Notes under the pieces: generated by a model
What the model saw: the letters and a program-made list of their open reading frames with translations, nothing else
Told to the model about the DNA's origin: nothing
Databases searched by the model: none
Assembly (NCBI GenBank): GCA_000827495.1
Contig: KN817596.1
Location: 1 to 64,000, forward strand
Length of the DNA: 64,000 nucleotides
Source: Hypholoma sublateritium FD-334 SS-4
Lineage: Eukaryota > Basidiomycota > Agaricomycetes > Agaricales > Strophariaceae
Direction of reading: 5' to 3'
Made by a program: the position numbers and the translations under genes
Shown: positions 1 through 11,592 of the stretch, piece after piece
Position numbering within the stretch: position 1 is the stretch's first letter
Layout: each line of letters begins with the position of its first letter

Positions 1-3000
1 TGACTGGTATGTCCTGCATTCGTGTCAATTGGGTGGCACTTGGGCGCCGAGCGCCCATTGCAAGCTGACTCTAACATTGATGTTCAGGGTACCCTGGTAT
101 CCCGCCTGGCCCAGATCGCCCTCAAGCCTCGGTGAAGGGGGTGCGTCTTGGACAGTATTCGCGCTGACACAGTAGACTGACNGGTGGATATTTGCAGGCC
201 ATCGAGGTGCGAGTNCCACAGCAGGGGGTGAAGGCGAAGTGGGTGCGAATTGAGCTGCGCAAGGTGGAGACACTGTCAGGTGGAGGCCCGTCGAACACGT
301 TTTACGACTTCGTTGGCCCTAGTCCAGTCAACTTATGGAATTCACCCGATGAATATANCTTGTTGCGCTCAGTATGTCTTCGTTCATCTTTTGCCGCTCT
401 CGGCGCTCATCTCGGTTCCTGGCAACAGCAAGACTTTCCGTTCTCCATTCGTATACCGGAATCAATACCGCCCACCGTAGCGTTGGACAACAAAGGTGTG
501 TAGCTTCAGTATACGTCCAGGGCCTTGACTTGAGAAATAAAATAGCCGGTATTTCCTACGAGCTTGTAGCAAGCNTGTGCACCAAGGGAAAAAGGCAGGC
601 TATAATAGATTCATCACCGTTACGTCCGCTGACTTTTTCGCAGAGGATTTTTACGCAAGGCCAAGTCCGTCGTAGTGTCTTCGATCNCANCAATTACAAT
701 TGACAAGCACGAACTCCACGCGACATGGCCGGTGTACTGCCAGCCCGAGCAGCGATCTGTGGCCCAGGATGGCGTGACGCTCATCGTAGACCGCAAGAAC
801 ACCTGTTATGGACCCGGCNACCGTGTCTCTGTGACTGCAACTGTCANATCGGACAGCCTGCACACAGTGATTTTACGAGGATACGAGTTCTTNTTAAAAG
901 AGACGACGGTATTCACGGCNGGCGTTCATGCAGCAGGGCGGAAGAATGCCGCGCCGGCGGTCACAATCGTCAATATCGCGGAGACAAAAGTACCTGTCAA
1001 TGCGACGTTGTATGGTGGCACGCAGAACACCGCGGAGCTTGGCTTTATGATTTCAGGAAACCATACCACCACGACGTTGAANGCGGCAAGACATATCGAC
1101 GTCACATATGCCTTATGTATCAGAGCACTCATGGGTACGGGGACACACATCATCCTAGAACTTCCAGTCATTATCTCTAATTGGCAAAGGTACATTCTGA
1201 TNNTCCGATGTCGCTTTTGTGCTGAATTCTCATCATCGCAGACATGTGTCCTACGAGGCCATCAAGTAAGTCATTTCGCGCAGCTAATCTTAATTTCATC
1301 ACAATGAATTGCTTGTAGCCGCATTGGACCAGCTCCAAGTCTATCACTGCTTCCAGTAAACCAGCCTCTTCCCAGCCGTATCGAGCCCAGTCGCGGGCGG
1401 CCTTCCGACATCATCGCTGCAACTCTACCAATCAATCGCACCAATGGTGACTTTAGTAATGCGCAAACCAACTTCGGTATGTATACTACTCTCCCCNGTG
1501 GCGCCTCGTCGACGGCCCCTAAAATCTCCGGTGATGACCACGGCTATGGCTCTCCATTTGCCCTTGGGCGTGGCTTGGACGACTTTGGCTCTCCCAAGCC
1601 TATTCTTTCTATCAATCCGACAACCNCNANTACTTCTTCGATTGCTGCCTCAAATACCAATACATTACCACCCTCTGCAATGNGCAACACAAGCGCGACG
1701 GCGTCGCGCTTGCATGTNAAGAATGTCGAAGTTGCTCAAGAACCTGTGTCGCGNAGTCNTAGTGGGCAGGCTACGGGATCGGGTGCTTCTGGCTCTTCTT
1801 CTGCGCAGAGCCAATGGCCCANGGCTGAAGAAGAGAAGAGACGTTATGAACAGGCCAGAGATGGTGTAATCAAAGTACATGGACCCGCATCGGCACCAGT
1901 GCGCTGTCTTTACACATATTTATATGCTTCATCTAACNATATTGGTCTAGCCGCCCGTATCAATGCGCCCAGCATCTCCGACACCCGCAACTACCTCATC
2001 TCCGCCTCGTGGTGTAGCGGCGGCGTCAGCTGCCCCCAAGAAATGGCTCTCGGCAGAGGAAGAAAAGCGCATTCTGTTCGAGAAAGCACAGGAGGCCGTC
2101 CAAGTCAAACAGGGGCAGGTTTCCCAACCTGCGCAGGACGTCAAACCTGACGTGAGGCCACAGCTGACGAGCTCTGGGTCATCGAAACTTACTGGAGCCG
2201 CGCTTTACCAGCAAGCCGTCAATGCCCGTAGCGGCGGTGGTTCAGGCTCAGGGCAAGCNGGCGGAAGTTCGCACGTCAGCCCTTCGAGGCAACCTCCTGT
2301 TTTGACGACAGGCCCACAATACATGACGGCTGAGCAGGAAAAAGCAGCGCTGAGGCGCTACGAGGANGCAAAGAGAGCTGTGGAACTGTCCCAGAGCGGC
2401 GATGAGATCCCGTCGTCCAACCCCATTGCCTACGACTCGTTATATCCTCCGAGTAAGCCAGCAGCTTCCGGATCATCCTCGCAGCCAGTTAATGATGCTC
2501 CGCCATCGTTCGAGGCGGCGGCAGGGGGGACCAACATCATGGCCCACCTCTCCGAGAAGGAACGTTTCCGTCGCGCGTACGAGGCATCTGACGCGGCTGC
2601 TATGGCGCAGACTAAGACCCCGCCTCCGGTATCCTATGCTGCACCCCCACCCGCTCCAGCGCCGACACCCGCTCCGGCGCCAGCGCCTGGCACGAGCTTG
2701 CCCGATCAATACGCCAACGCGCTTGAAGAGAAGGACGCGGTACGCAGAAAGCTGGAGGCGCGCGACGCACAGCTTGCGGCCAAGGCAAACAAGCAAAATA
2801 TGCAGACCCCGCCCCGTGGTAATACTGCGTCGCCGAACGGTGTCTCGGTCCCGTCGTCGCCTGGCCGTAGCCCCACCTCCAACGCTGGGTTCCGCCCCAC
2901 ACCGCAGCCGCCCGCCGCCGCCTCGCGCGTGCCAACCGCGGCAGAGGAGAAGGCGCTCATGCAGGCCAGGTTCGAGGCGCGAGACGGTGGGCGGAAGGCT

Positions 3001-3303
3001 ACAGCCACGCCGCCCGCGCAGGTGACGAGCCCGCCGGCACCGCCTCCCCTTATGCCGCGCCCCCCTGTTGAGTACATCAAGGAAACACAGGACGAGGATG
3101 CGCGATTGTCACGCCTGAACAGCGAGCTGGTGCCCAGCCTTGATAATGGCGTGTCCAAGGCGAACGGTGCAGAGGCTGCGGTGCCTCCATCTGGCGCGGT
3201 GCCAGGACTGGACATGAAGCCGTTCACGCCGTTCAGGTCTGCGTTCGACACACCGAGCGCCACGCCGGGGCCGCCGCCGCCCCTTCCCAAATCCGGGGAA
3301 TGA
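1..3303 (+). CDS. Arrestin-domain protein, 3' part of gene (5' end outside window)
   Basis: The 3' portion of a multi-exon gene. Exons I can chain in frame: 88-140, 198-371, 429-495, 546-594, 644-1189, 1242-1265, 1319-1898 and 1951-3303 (TGA), plus possibly 1-6. The first ~380 visible residues look like an arrestin fold with a C-terminal arrestin domain; blocks such as FSIRIPES, HATWPVY, TLYGGT and SNWQR are typical of fungal arrestin-like adaptors. In that family such proteins link membrane cargo to ubiquitin ligases; this role is inferred. The C-terminal half is low complexity, rich in Pro, Ala and Ser, with recurring short charged segments of AEEEKRR(Y/F)E type that may form helices. No clear PPxY was seen; PPVEY near the end is only similar. 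The 594/644 intron appears to use a GC donor. Several N bases lie in exons and introns. Family confidence is good, cellular role modest. Confidence 0.8.
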
Positions 3304-3931
3304 ACCCAAAATAATTTCCTGACTTTTCTCTCCTTTACTTGTCTGCCTTCCAAAGCGGGGGAGTAACCCTCCTTCCGACAGCACACTCGTTCACTTCATT
3401 TCTCCGCCTTGATCTCAGCTTATACGCCGCTCCTTCCTCGCTACGTCCCCGTTCCTCATCTCCGTCGAAGACTGCGCGCCATTTGATGCTGACTATCTGC
3501 GAAGCCACTTCAACGTCGGTGCTAGTGATATGTTCCTATCTCATATTTATATCCCTGTTCGATGTTATGATATCACAGCGCTTCATATCATTCAACAACA
3601 ATGTTACCTTAGCTTGTCTGTGGCTCATCGTTTTAGCAAGCTTGTTTTTCATACTGTCTTGTAGGATGTTACTTCAAGTTGATTAGCCCACAATTCTACA
3701 ACTACTTAATACTTATAAATATTCTTTTTTCGATTTTGTCAGATAAGATAAGATTCAAGTGTGCATCTAGGACCCGCTGCTTACGTATTAAGGTCAATTT
3801 CTATTTTGAGTACCTTCACCGGGTCGACGAAAAACCGCTGGTCGCCCGCGTCTAGACCTGGAGCTCCTTCACGCGTTATATGACCTCGTAAATCATCCCA
3901 TCCTCTCCAATCATCGTCGAGCGTATCTTTA
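3304..3931. other. Intergenic, 3' region of arrestin gene and upstream of COA1
   Basis: T-rich sequence follows the arrestin stop codon. I see no further coding signal, and no clear TATA box ahead of the COA1 start. Confidence 0.5.
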
Positions 3932-4848
3932 ATGTCTTTATTTCGACTACCTGCTGCAAGGCTTGCACTAAAGCGTGCTGGCCCTGGAAATGGCAGCAGG
4001 AACTACGTCACTGAACTTCCCCGGCCACCCCCTCCTGCCAGCCAACCCATAATCGAAACCTTCTCGGAACCATCGCGGCCGCGGCCCTACTACGCGAAGC
4101 ACCCGCCATTCAGGGCCCTTCCCAAAGCCAAGGTCAGAGGAGACATGCTGGACAGAAATACAGCGCATTGTCCATCTGACTCTGTTTCATTTGGCGCTTG
4201 ATTCAGTCTACATGGCCGCTTCTGCTCGGCGGCCTGGCGCTTGGTGTTGGCGGATGGGTTGCATTTATGACAGTGGCGAACAACCAGGAAAAACTCTCGA
4301 GCTCCGTGTTCCGGAGCATCGTGCGTGCACTTAAGGCAGACGAGCAATTGAGGGAGGTGCTGGGCGAGGCTATCAGGCCTCAACCCGAGTGGTACCTCAA
4401 TGGTGATCCACTTGTGAACGGACGTGTGAGTACTTGTTATAAACGCCTTTCACTCTGATCCTTTCTTTATGAAGGATTGGCACCCGAAATATGCGTGGCA
4501 GCAGTTGTCGGTTTCTAGGTCAAAATACAATGCTTACCTTCATGCTTATTAGATTAGCCAATTACAAGGGAACATCGATGTAAGCTTCAGAATACGTGGC
4601 TCAAAAGGTATTTCATTCATCTATACCATATTCTATTTGTAGTGTGACGAGCATTCTGCACAAACAGGTTCCGGTACTTTGTATTTTACAAGCATACGCA
4701 AAGAGAAGGGTATTCCATTTACCGTCCGTGAGTGTTTGATCGAAATGCTACAAATGCTCATTCGCTGACTCTCCATCTTCCAGTCAGATTCCGAGTTATT
4801 TGCGACGATGGCACAGTTATCAACATCGCAGATGCTATTCCAGCATAA
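3932..4848 (+). CDS. COA1: Cytochrome c oxidase assembly factor 1 (Coa1)-like
   Basis: Five exons close in frame: 3932-4132, 4207-4425, 4553-4607, 4668-4727 and 4784-4848, giving 199 aa. The N-terminus is basic and rich in Arg, Ala and Ser, as expected for a mitochondrial presequence. It is followed by one hydrophobic segment at about residues 70-90 (Leu/Gly/Val rich) and a soluble domain of about 110 residues. That domain includes a region with RALKADEQL, WYLNGDPLVNG and a final GTLYF/VICDDGTV strand pattern, which matches the Coa1/Tim21-like fold. In yeast and animals Coa1 sits in the inner mitochondrial membrane and helps Cox1 maturation during complex IV assembly. Length and single membrane span fit the family. 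The start is the first ATG in frame with a presequence. All introns are 56-127 bp GT-AG. Confidence 0.85.
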
Positions 4849-6452
4849 CTTATCTATTATCGTAACCTCCGATAATGAGAGTAATATCTCCCTTCTTGAG
4901 TGATAGTGATGCGTCGCTTTGCCTTTAAAATGAGTGAGCAGGGCAGATTATATCCTGAGAATGTTGACCGTTACGTTAGATTCGAGTGGACACGCTCTGA
5001 CTAACGCATGTCCATGTTCTGCCAAATTCCAATCTCTGCGGGCTCTCTCGCGCCTGTCAAACTCTGACGCTCTGGCCTTCTCCTAAAGTTCAATTCTATC
5101 CTTCGATCAACGGAACTGTTGGTGCTGTGCTCAAACATCCCCCTCCGAAGGCTGTCACGCACCAAAGCCTCCGTTTTCTGGGCCTCGCAAATTCTGAACC
5201 CCTCAATCAGCGCGAACAACATCCCGTCGCATGCAGTTCATCTGACTTGTATGTCTACGGTATGTATGGTCTGACACTGTGACACGACATATCACTCACC
5301 GCGGCTGCACACAGTCATGATGGATGATGGTTCAATCTAGGCGGCCACCCCCCCCCCCCTAGCGTGCATTCTGATCCTTGATCAATTGTCAATTAACTGG
5401 TAGCCGACCGACGGACAGTGACACGCTCGTGGTCCCAAGTACGCTGCATTCCGATGCGCCGTGGTTCTCCCAGGTTCTTCCTCTTCCTTCGCCATGGACC
5501 CACGAGACATGATCTGCGCTCCTGTACATGGAGAACTGTCTCGATTGAGACGTCCACGCCCACGCCCTGCCGTCAGCTATCGGTTATATGCTGTCCAACA
5601 CGTCGCTCGCGCAGAACTATGCTTATAGTTATTGCCAATGCAGCACCGTGATCTGTAGCGATTTAATAGGCCCTGTCGCGCTCTGAAAATCCTGCCCTGG
5701 CTCGCATGCCGACGTAATTGGTGCGGTGCACCTAATACCCCTTACAACGCGCGCGCCTTGGCAGAGGGAGGCGGCGGGCACACTGTGCGTCTCCGGGGTG
5801 GTAGCGGCGCAGATCCGCTACCACCCCGGAGCAGTCTGACCTCGCCTTCAGACTGATCAGCCGCCCGAAATAGCGCGCTCGCAAAACGGGCTGACACGCG
5901 CCAGCCGCCGCGGTCGGCGGATGCTCACCGGACGCTGCCGTGCGGCCAGGCGCTGTGTGGGAGCGCGGGCTGTGAGCTAGCTGGCGCTGATCATGCCTGG
6001 GCGGCGGGCGCTTTAGAAGGCGCAGACGCGCTGTACATCCCGCGGTGCCGCTATACATATGTGCAGCGCCTTGTTCCATAGTCGGTGCGCATGCGGGGGT
6101 GGGTTTGATTGATCTGCCGTGCGCGCCCCTGCCCCGGGTGCGCGGGTGCCGCTTGGCGCAGGCAGAGCATGGGGAGAGAGACTAACGTATCGACTGCATA
6201 CTATCAAAGATCAGTGCCTCGCTGTGCTTCTGCTTCTTTGACGTGTGCGGGTACCCAGAGAGCCTCAGACGGGGTGAGGGCGACTTATTTATGTGCTCGG
6301 CGTCCGCGAGGATCTCCATGAGCGTGGGGAAGCGCGGGATAATAATGTTCTGGCTGGCTGTCCGGTGTTCTCAGGCGCCGACGCGCGACGGAGCCGCGCG
6401 CAGGCACGTTCATTGCTGCTACGCGCGCCGCTGCGGTATAATTGGCGTTTGA
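4849..6452. other. Intergenic, no gene recognised
   Basis: No exon chain or conserved protein motif could be supported on either strand. It holds a C homopolymer at about 5347-5359 and a perfect inverted repeat at 5791-5831. From about 5700 the sequence becomes GC-rich with no coding pattern I recognise. Confidence 0.45.
5791..5831. repeat. Perfect 17-bp inverted repeat with 7-nt loop
   Basis: The arm CTCCGGGGTGGTAGCGG (5791-5807) is followed by a 7-base spacer and its exact complement (5815-5831). The stem is GC-rich and would fold very stably in RNA or single-stranded DNA. There is no gene within 900 bp, so it is not an obvious terminator. Function unknown. Confidence 0.85.
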
Positions 6453-7140
6453 AGGGACACAGGACCCCGGAAAGTACACCAAAATGCCTGATCCCAGATC
6501 GCTCAAATTTGGCAATTTTTAGCCAAGGCCGTTTTGCCAAAATTTAGCCAGATTTTGCCTCAGGCCTCCGGCAGATCCAGTTTTTAGCCAAATCCTGGAT
6601 CAGGCCTTGCCTGGTGTTGAAATCGCTGATTTTTAGCCAAATTCCGCCTCAGGCATTGCCTAGAGCCAACCTAGAGCCGCCTGGCGCGCATTCTCGTCAA
6701 AAACACAGTTTGGAACTGAGAACGTTGTAATACTATTAAGATACTGTATTAGGATAGGCTATATAAACATAACTACGCAGTTCAATTGCAGTTCAATTGA
6801 GATACTTAATCAGGCTTTGTAAGTAAAGGTCTGTCATATTGGCTATAGAGCACAACATTATTCAGGGTGTATAGTTGACTTGGTANGTTGCCTTAGCTTT
6901 ACGTCTGCGGTTTCTTCCGAACTTGGAGTTCGAACCTCGGTGGAGCTCATTTTTAGCCAAACATTGGATCAGGCATTTGCTCCAAATCNAATTTTTAGCC
7001 AAGTTTTTGACTCAGGCCTTACCTCTCAAAAAGTCGAATTTTTAGCCACCCAGACCTGAGGCATTTCACTAAAAAATCTCCAGATCTTAGCCAGATCTGG
7101 ATCAGGGATTTTGGTGTACTTTCCGGGGTCCTAGGGACAC
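6453..7140. mobile_element. hAT-like MITE with 8-bp target duplication
   Basis: A 672-bp element (6461-7132) is bounded by inverted termini of about 30 bp that begin AGGACCCCGGAAAGTACACC. The octamer AGGGACAC flanks it directly on both sides (6453-6460 and 7133-7140). Eight-base target duplications are characteristic of the hAT superfamily. Inside both ends are several copies of a subterminal motif of the form TTTTTAGCCAA followed a few bases later by a CTCAGGC or ATCAGGC block, the kind of array a transposase may bind. There is no open frame for a transposase, so it is non-autonomous. Two N bases lie inside. Confidence 0.85.
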
Positions 7141-8852
7141 TCGTTATTAATTCATTACTCATTCCAGGGACGCTGCTGGCGGCGCGGCGTGACTACAGAC
7201 TTGTGGCTGCATGCCGGCACGCAACATATTATTATATTATCTGCACATCCCGCACGCGCATGTGCTTTCTGCCAGTAGCCCGCACAGCCGTGCCCGGCCC
7301 CGTCACGGTTTCTCGTACCGTATACGTGCGCGCGCACTGCTTCGTCTGCGTCTACAGTGGCTGCGCGCGCCTATTGCCGCCCGTACGGGCGATAATTGCA
7401 TTACTGCACGCGCTATGATACTTAATATCACCGAACGCGAACGGCGGCGCGGCCGCGTGCGCATCGCCGTGTCCGCCATGCCAGCGCAGGGCTCTATAGA
7501 AGACACCGGACGACGCCGGCATGATTATTATAAAAACGATAAGGATAGGCATCAGCGCAGGAGGCTGCACTGCGCCCCAAAAATCTGAATACCTTGGCCT
7601 GCGAGGCATAAATTGTGTCGTACATCGCCCAGCGTATAGCGTAAGTTCGTCACGCACACTTACGAACAGCACGCCATGGCCTGCAACATTCAATTGAATT
7701 TGCAGGCGCCGGCTGCCAGTGCCCTAAGTCTGGACCGTCATGCCGATCCGGCGTCGTCGCGGGACACTTCGAAGGACAGATAAAAGATATCCCAAGACGT
7801 TCGATAGATTTCCTAGATCCTTGTCCGAATTCAATTTTCCCACGCCTTTTCACCTTGCCCTTGTGCGTTTTGTCGACGAAGGGGATCCGACGTCCTCGAT
7901 ACCTTCATTTTCTGAATTCTGTCAGTATCTATCCTTTCTCAGAAAGCTCGGTCTATTTGCGTCAGAGGCATAGCCAGCTTTATCTTATCGCCCAGTGGCA
8001 GAAATACCCACTTCAAATTAGGTATGTGATGACTGCATCTGCTGCTGCCAGTGCGTGCCCGCCGGTGACGAGGCAGCGCCGGGCAGGCCTGCCAGTGCCT
8101 TCGCGTTATCTCGGTCGCAGAGCGGTGGTGTGCACTGTGATACGCCTGCGCTTAACTTTAAATAACAAAGACGCATATGCATTCGCCGCAATCGCAGTGA
8201 CAATGCATCACCGTAATCACCCCGGCCGGGGACAAGCAGCGCCCCTGCCCGCCTGCCTGGCGCATCGACGTTTGTCCGCAAGTAAGTACATAACCATGCA
8301 TACATTACTTATCTGAATTGAATCGTCGCATCATCGCAAGTCCCCGCTGACAATCACGTCAGCCGTATGCACATCAGCTCACTTCCTTGCAAGTTATATC
8401 TGGCGCACGTACTCGTTACGGTACGTGTATGTAAGCAGCGAACCAGCGCGGAACAGACGCGCAGGCCGGAACGCTGCGGCTGTGTGTGTGTCTCCTGTCA
8501 GTGTCAGTGTCAGTGCCAGTCTCGATGGACGAAAAAGGGCGAGAAAATGCTCCCGGGCGCCGCATAGACGCCACGACGGCGATCCAGATTCTGGAGATAT
8601 AATTGTAAGTGCGCGACAAAATTGTAAGTAAGTACATGCGTGCGTGCGCACGGAGCGGCCGGAGGACGATACTAATTAATTTGATGACTATAATGACAGA
8701 CAACACCAAGCCCAAAATCCAAAATTCAAGGAGGGACATGCCTGCGGACACGCAAGCGGGTAAGTAGTAAGACGTAAGCAGTTAAGTAGGTATCTAAGAG
8801 TATGTTCGTATATGCGTAATTATAATCCAAGGGCGGCGCGCGCTCACCGCGC
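7141..8852. other. Intergenic, no gene recognised
   Basis: GC-rich sequence without an exon chain or family motif I could support. A near-perfect 29-bp palindrome lies at 7679-7707 (GCCTGCAA...TTGCAGGC around ATTCAATTGAAT). The last ~100 bp is the 3' flank of the KRE6/SKN1-like gene. Confidence 0.4.
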
Positions 8853-10863
8853 TCATGGCGCCTCGCAGTGCCGCCACATCTTGACGTAGTCTACGACAAG
8901 TGCGCGGTCCTCGACGTTCGACGGCCACGTCGGGTACCACTGCTCGATCGCCGCGGCGAAGTCGTGCGGCGGGTCTATCGATGATCTGTCAGCGGCGCAT
9001 ACTCGAAGAAAGGTAGATACGCACTAGCCGCCTGGTCAAGCCAAGGCTTGCCGCCCTGGTCCTCGGGGAACCATCCGTTCGTCGAACCGACGCCGACGTC
9101 GAGGATGAGGTAAAACTCTGCATCATGGGGTTCAATGAATATATAAAATGAATATAAAAAATAGGGAGGGACGCACCCTGGTCGAACGGCGTCGCGTTCG
9201 TGCCGTTGATCCACGGGTCCTGCACGGCCACGGGCGTCGAGCCGTTGAACGTCGTCTGCGGGAACTGCCCGCGCTTGAAGAACGGCTCGTTGAACTGCAA
9301 GTCGAGCAGCGTGTGGAGGCGCGTGTCGACGTAGATGCGGCTATGGACGGGAGAGGTGTCAGCGGGTGGGAATAGGGGTGAGAATAAAGAAGGAATGGAG
9401 GAAGTAAAGAAAGAGAAAAAAAAGAGTAAATGGATAGGGGCGTTTATGCCGTCGCGGGAAGAACACGAAATTACACGGAAGATAAAGTTTAGGGAAGGAA
9501 GAAGCACGCACAGGAAATCAGGCGTCCACTCGAGCGCGTACGTGTGGAAGTCCGCGCCGAACGACTTGCGCTTGTCCGTCCACCAACTTGAACTCTTTAG
9601 GATCCCGTTGAGGTCCGGAGCGGGGCCCCAGTTCAGCGATCCCTGGACGAAGTTAGAGCCGCTATGTATGCGTCAGCCCGGTGCATATATGCGCGCGAGA
9701 TTGGGATTAGACGCACTGCGCGGTGTACCGCAGGCCGTTCCCGCGCGACTCGACGATGTCGATCTCACCGCTGAGCGGCCAGGCGCCGTACACGTTCTGC
9801 GTGGGCAGCATCCACATCGCGGGCCAGAGCCAGTCGCCGTTCGGCATCTTCGCGCGGATCTCGACGCGCCCGTAGCGGATGCTCGCCGTGTTCTGCGTCG
9901 TCAGGCGCGCGCTCTGCACGGGGTTGATCACCGTCCCCGCGGTCGCGTTGCTCACCGCGCTGCACGAGCGGTAGTAGCTGTCCCAGTCGAACACGAGGCC
10001 GCCGTCCTGCTCGATGTAGCCGTTGTTCGGCCGCGTGATGTTGAACGTGCAGCCGGTGATGTTGTACACCGTGCCGTCGAACACGGCGGCGGTGCCGATG
10101 TTGTCTGAGGTGAGCGTGGGCACGATGTAGAGCATACCGTCCTTGACGAACGAGTTGTTCCGCGAGTCGGTGGTCATCTCGAACTCGCCGTTCCTACGTA
10201 GTGCATATATTAGATGAAATCAACAGGACAAGACGTGCATGCGCACCCAAAGCCGTCCATGTTGACCTCGCGGAAGAATGTTCCGTTTGGGCCGAATACG
10301 GTGCTCTCGTCGCTGAAGTCCTGGTCGAGCACGAGACACAGCGGCTTGCGGTCGAGCGGCACGCGCACAAAGGTGAGCCAGCACTGTACGGCGCCGATGG
10401 AAATGCCGACGAGCACAATGAGGTACACGATCCAGTACGAGAAGACCGCGCGCGCGCTCTTGCCCTGCACCCACGGCTTGGGGACCTCCGCGCCGGGTGG
10501 GAGCCTGTGTGACTTCATGCGCGGTAGCTTTTTCGCGGGTGCGGGTGCGCTCGCATTGGGCGGTGGCGAGCCAGGCGGGGCGACGATCACGCCGGGCCCG
10601 GCGGACAGGCGGGCGGCGCCAGATAGGGCGGAGGAGTAGGCGGGGACGCCGAATGCGGACTGGGAGAGGATGGAGCGGCGCGAGGCAAATGCGTCGGGGA
10701 ACGAAACGCGTGAAGAGTGGGCGGACGGCTGGACGTAGTGCACGGACGGCGGGCGCGATGAGAGCGGCGAGGCGAACGGGTCGCTCGGCGCAGCGCTGAC
10801 GGCGGTGCTGGGCCGCTCGGCGGTGGCCGGGCGCTCGCGCAGGGAGGAGGAGGAGTCGGACAT
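8853..10863 (-). CDS. KRE6/SKN1-type beta-glucan synthesis protein (GH16 fold)
   Basis: Six exons on the minus strand, 10863-10247, 10193-9717, 9661-9512, 9340-9177, 9117-9025 and 8974-8853, give 540 aa in frame. Residues 1-140 form a Ser/Pro/Ala-rich cytosolic tail and about 141-166 a single membrane segment, so this is a type II membrane protein. The lumenal part is a GH16-like domain with the signature E-I-D-I-V-E (about residues 349-354), which holds the nucleophile and acid/base glutamates. NWGP, the WFPED block and DYVKMW near the end are typical of the Kre6/Skn1 (SKN1/KRE6) family. These proteins act in the ER/Golgi in making beta-1,6-glucan of the fungal cell wall. The gene is head to head with a membrane glycosyltransferase 729 bp away. 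Family is certain; paralogue identity (KRE6 or SKN1) is not resolved. Confidence 0.93.
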
Positions 10864-11592
10864 GGCTGCGGTCTGGCTGGCGCGGCGGGGGTTATAAGCG
10901 CAAAAGCAAGACTGGGGGGTTTACGTGCGGTTCCCAGGACTTCCATTCGATCGGGCCTCATGCGCACAAAAAGCGATGGGCAGGCCTCCTGCGGTGCAAG
11001 ATTCTTCGGCTGCCCACGCTGTCACACAGGCGAGCATTCCGAGGGAGAAGATGGTATTGGCTTCGGACGACAGCCTGCCAGATCACATCATCATATGTTG
11101 CCAGCATCCTCCACGTCCCGGGCCTCCAGGAGCCCCGCTGCACCCGCTGGCCATTAATTACAGCCCCAGAGAGAGTTTTCCCGGCCTTGCTGGATGCCTC
11201 CTCGAGCAGTTTGTGCCGTGGTAAAGATAGCCTGTCAGATCAGAGCGATGCGAAGACTGCATGTACAACTTTAGCCATCTATCAACCCATGCTAAGCGCA
11301 GACACGCTGTGATAGTGTCACGATCCAGATTGAAGTCGGGTGCCGGTTTTAGGACGGACAGCAATAGACATATCGCAAGGAACAGGAACAGAAGCTTGCG
11401 ATGGCTGCCAGAGACAAGGTCGGAGGAGGAAGAAACTTCGGCGTGTCACGTAAGTCACACACATCAGTTGTGGCATCAATTCTGGTAGTGCCGCAATCGG
11501 AAGCAAGTATAAAGCCCCGATTCCTCGTTTTCGCCTCTAGGCCCCCTTCCTCCCGAGGCGACGCTCCCTACCATTATCCTCCCTTAATTACG
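10864..11592. promoter_or_regulatory. Shared divergent upstream region (KRE6/SKN1-like and GT2 genes)
   Basis: This 729-bp stretch separates two divergently transcribed genes and must contain both promoters. I see no coding sequence and no clear TATA box; short pyrimidine runs lie just ahead of the GT2 start. The assignment as regulatory rests on position alone. Confidence 0.5.

Noticed and set aside
6886..6960. tRNA gene in the hAT-like MITE
   Set aside because: Only the T-arm-like part is convincing. The T stem has a mismatch and no acceptor stem pairs, so it is mentioned as tRNA-like only.
9335..10108. Plus-strand frame of 257 aa over the KRE6/SKN1-like gene
   Set aside because: It is the shadow of the minus-strand exons, which carry the GH16 catalytic motif and join cleanly.
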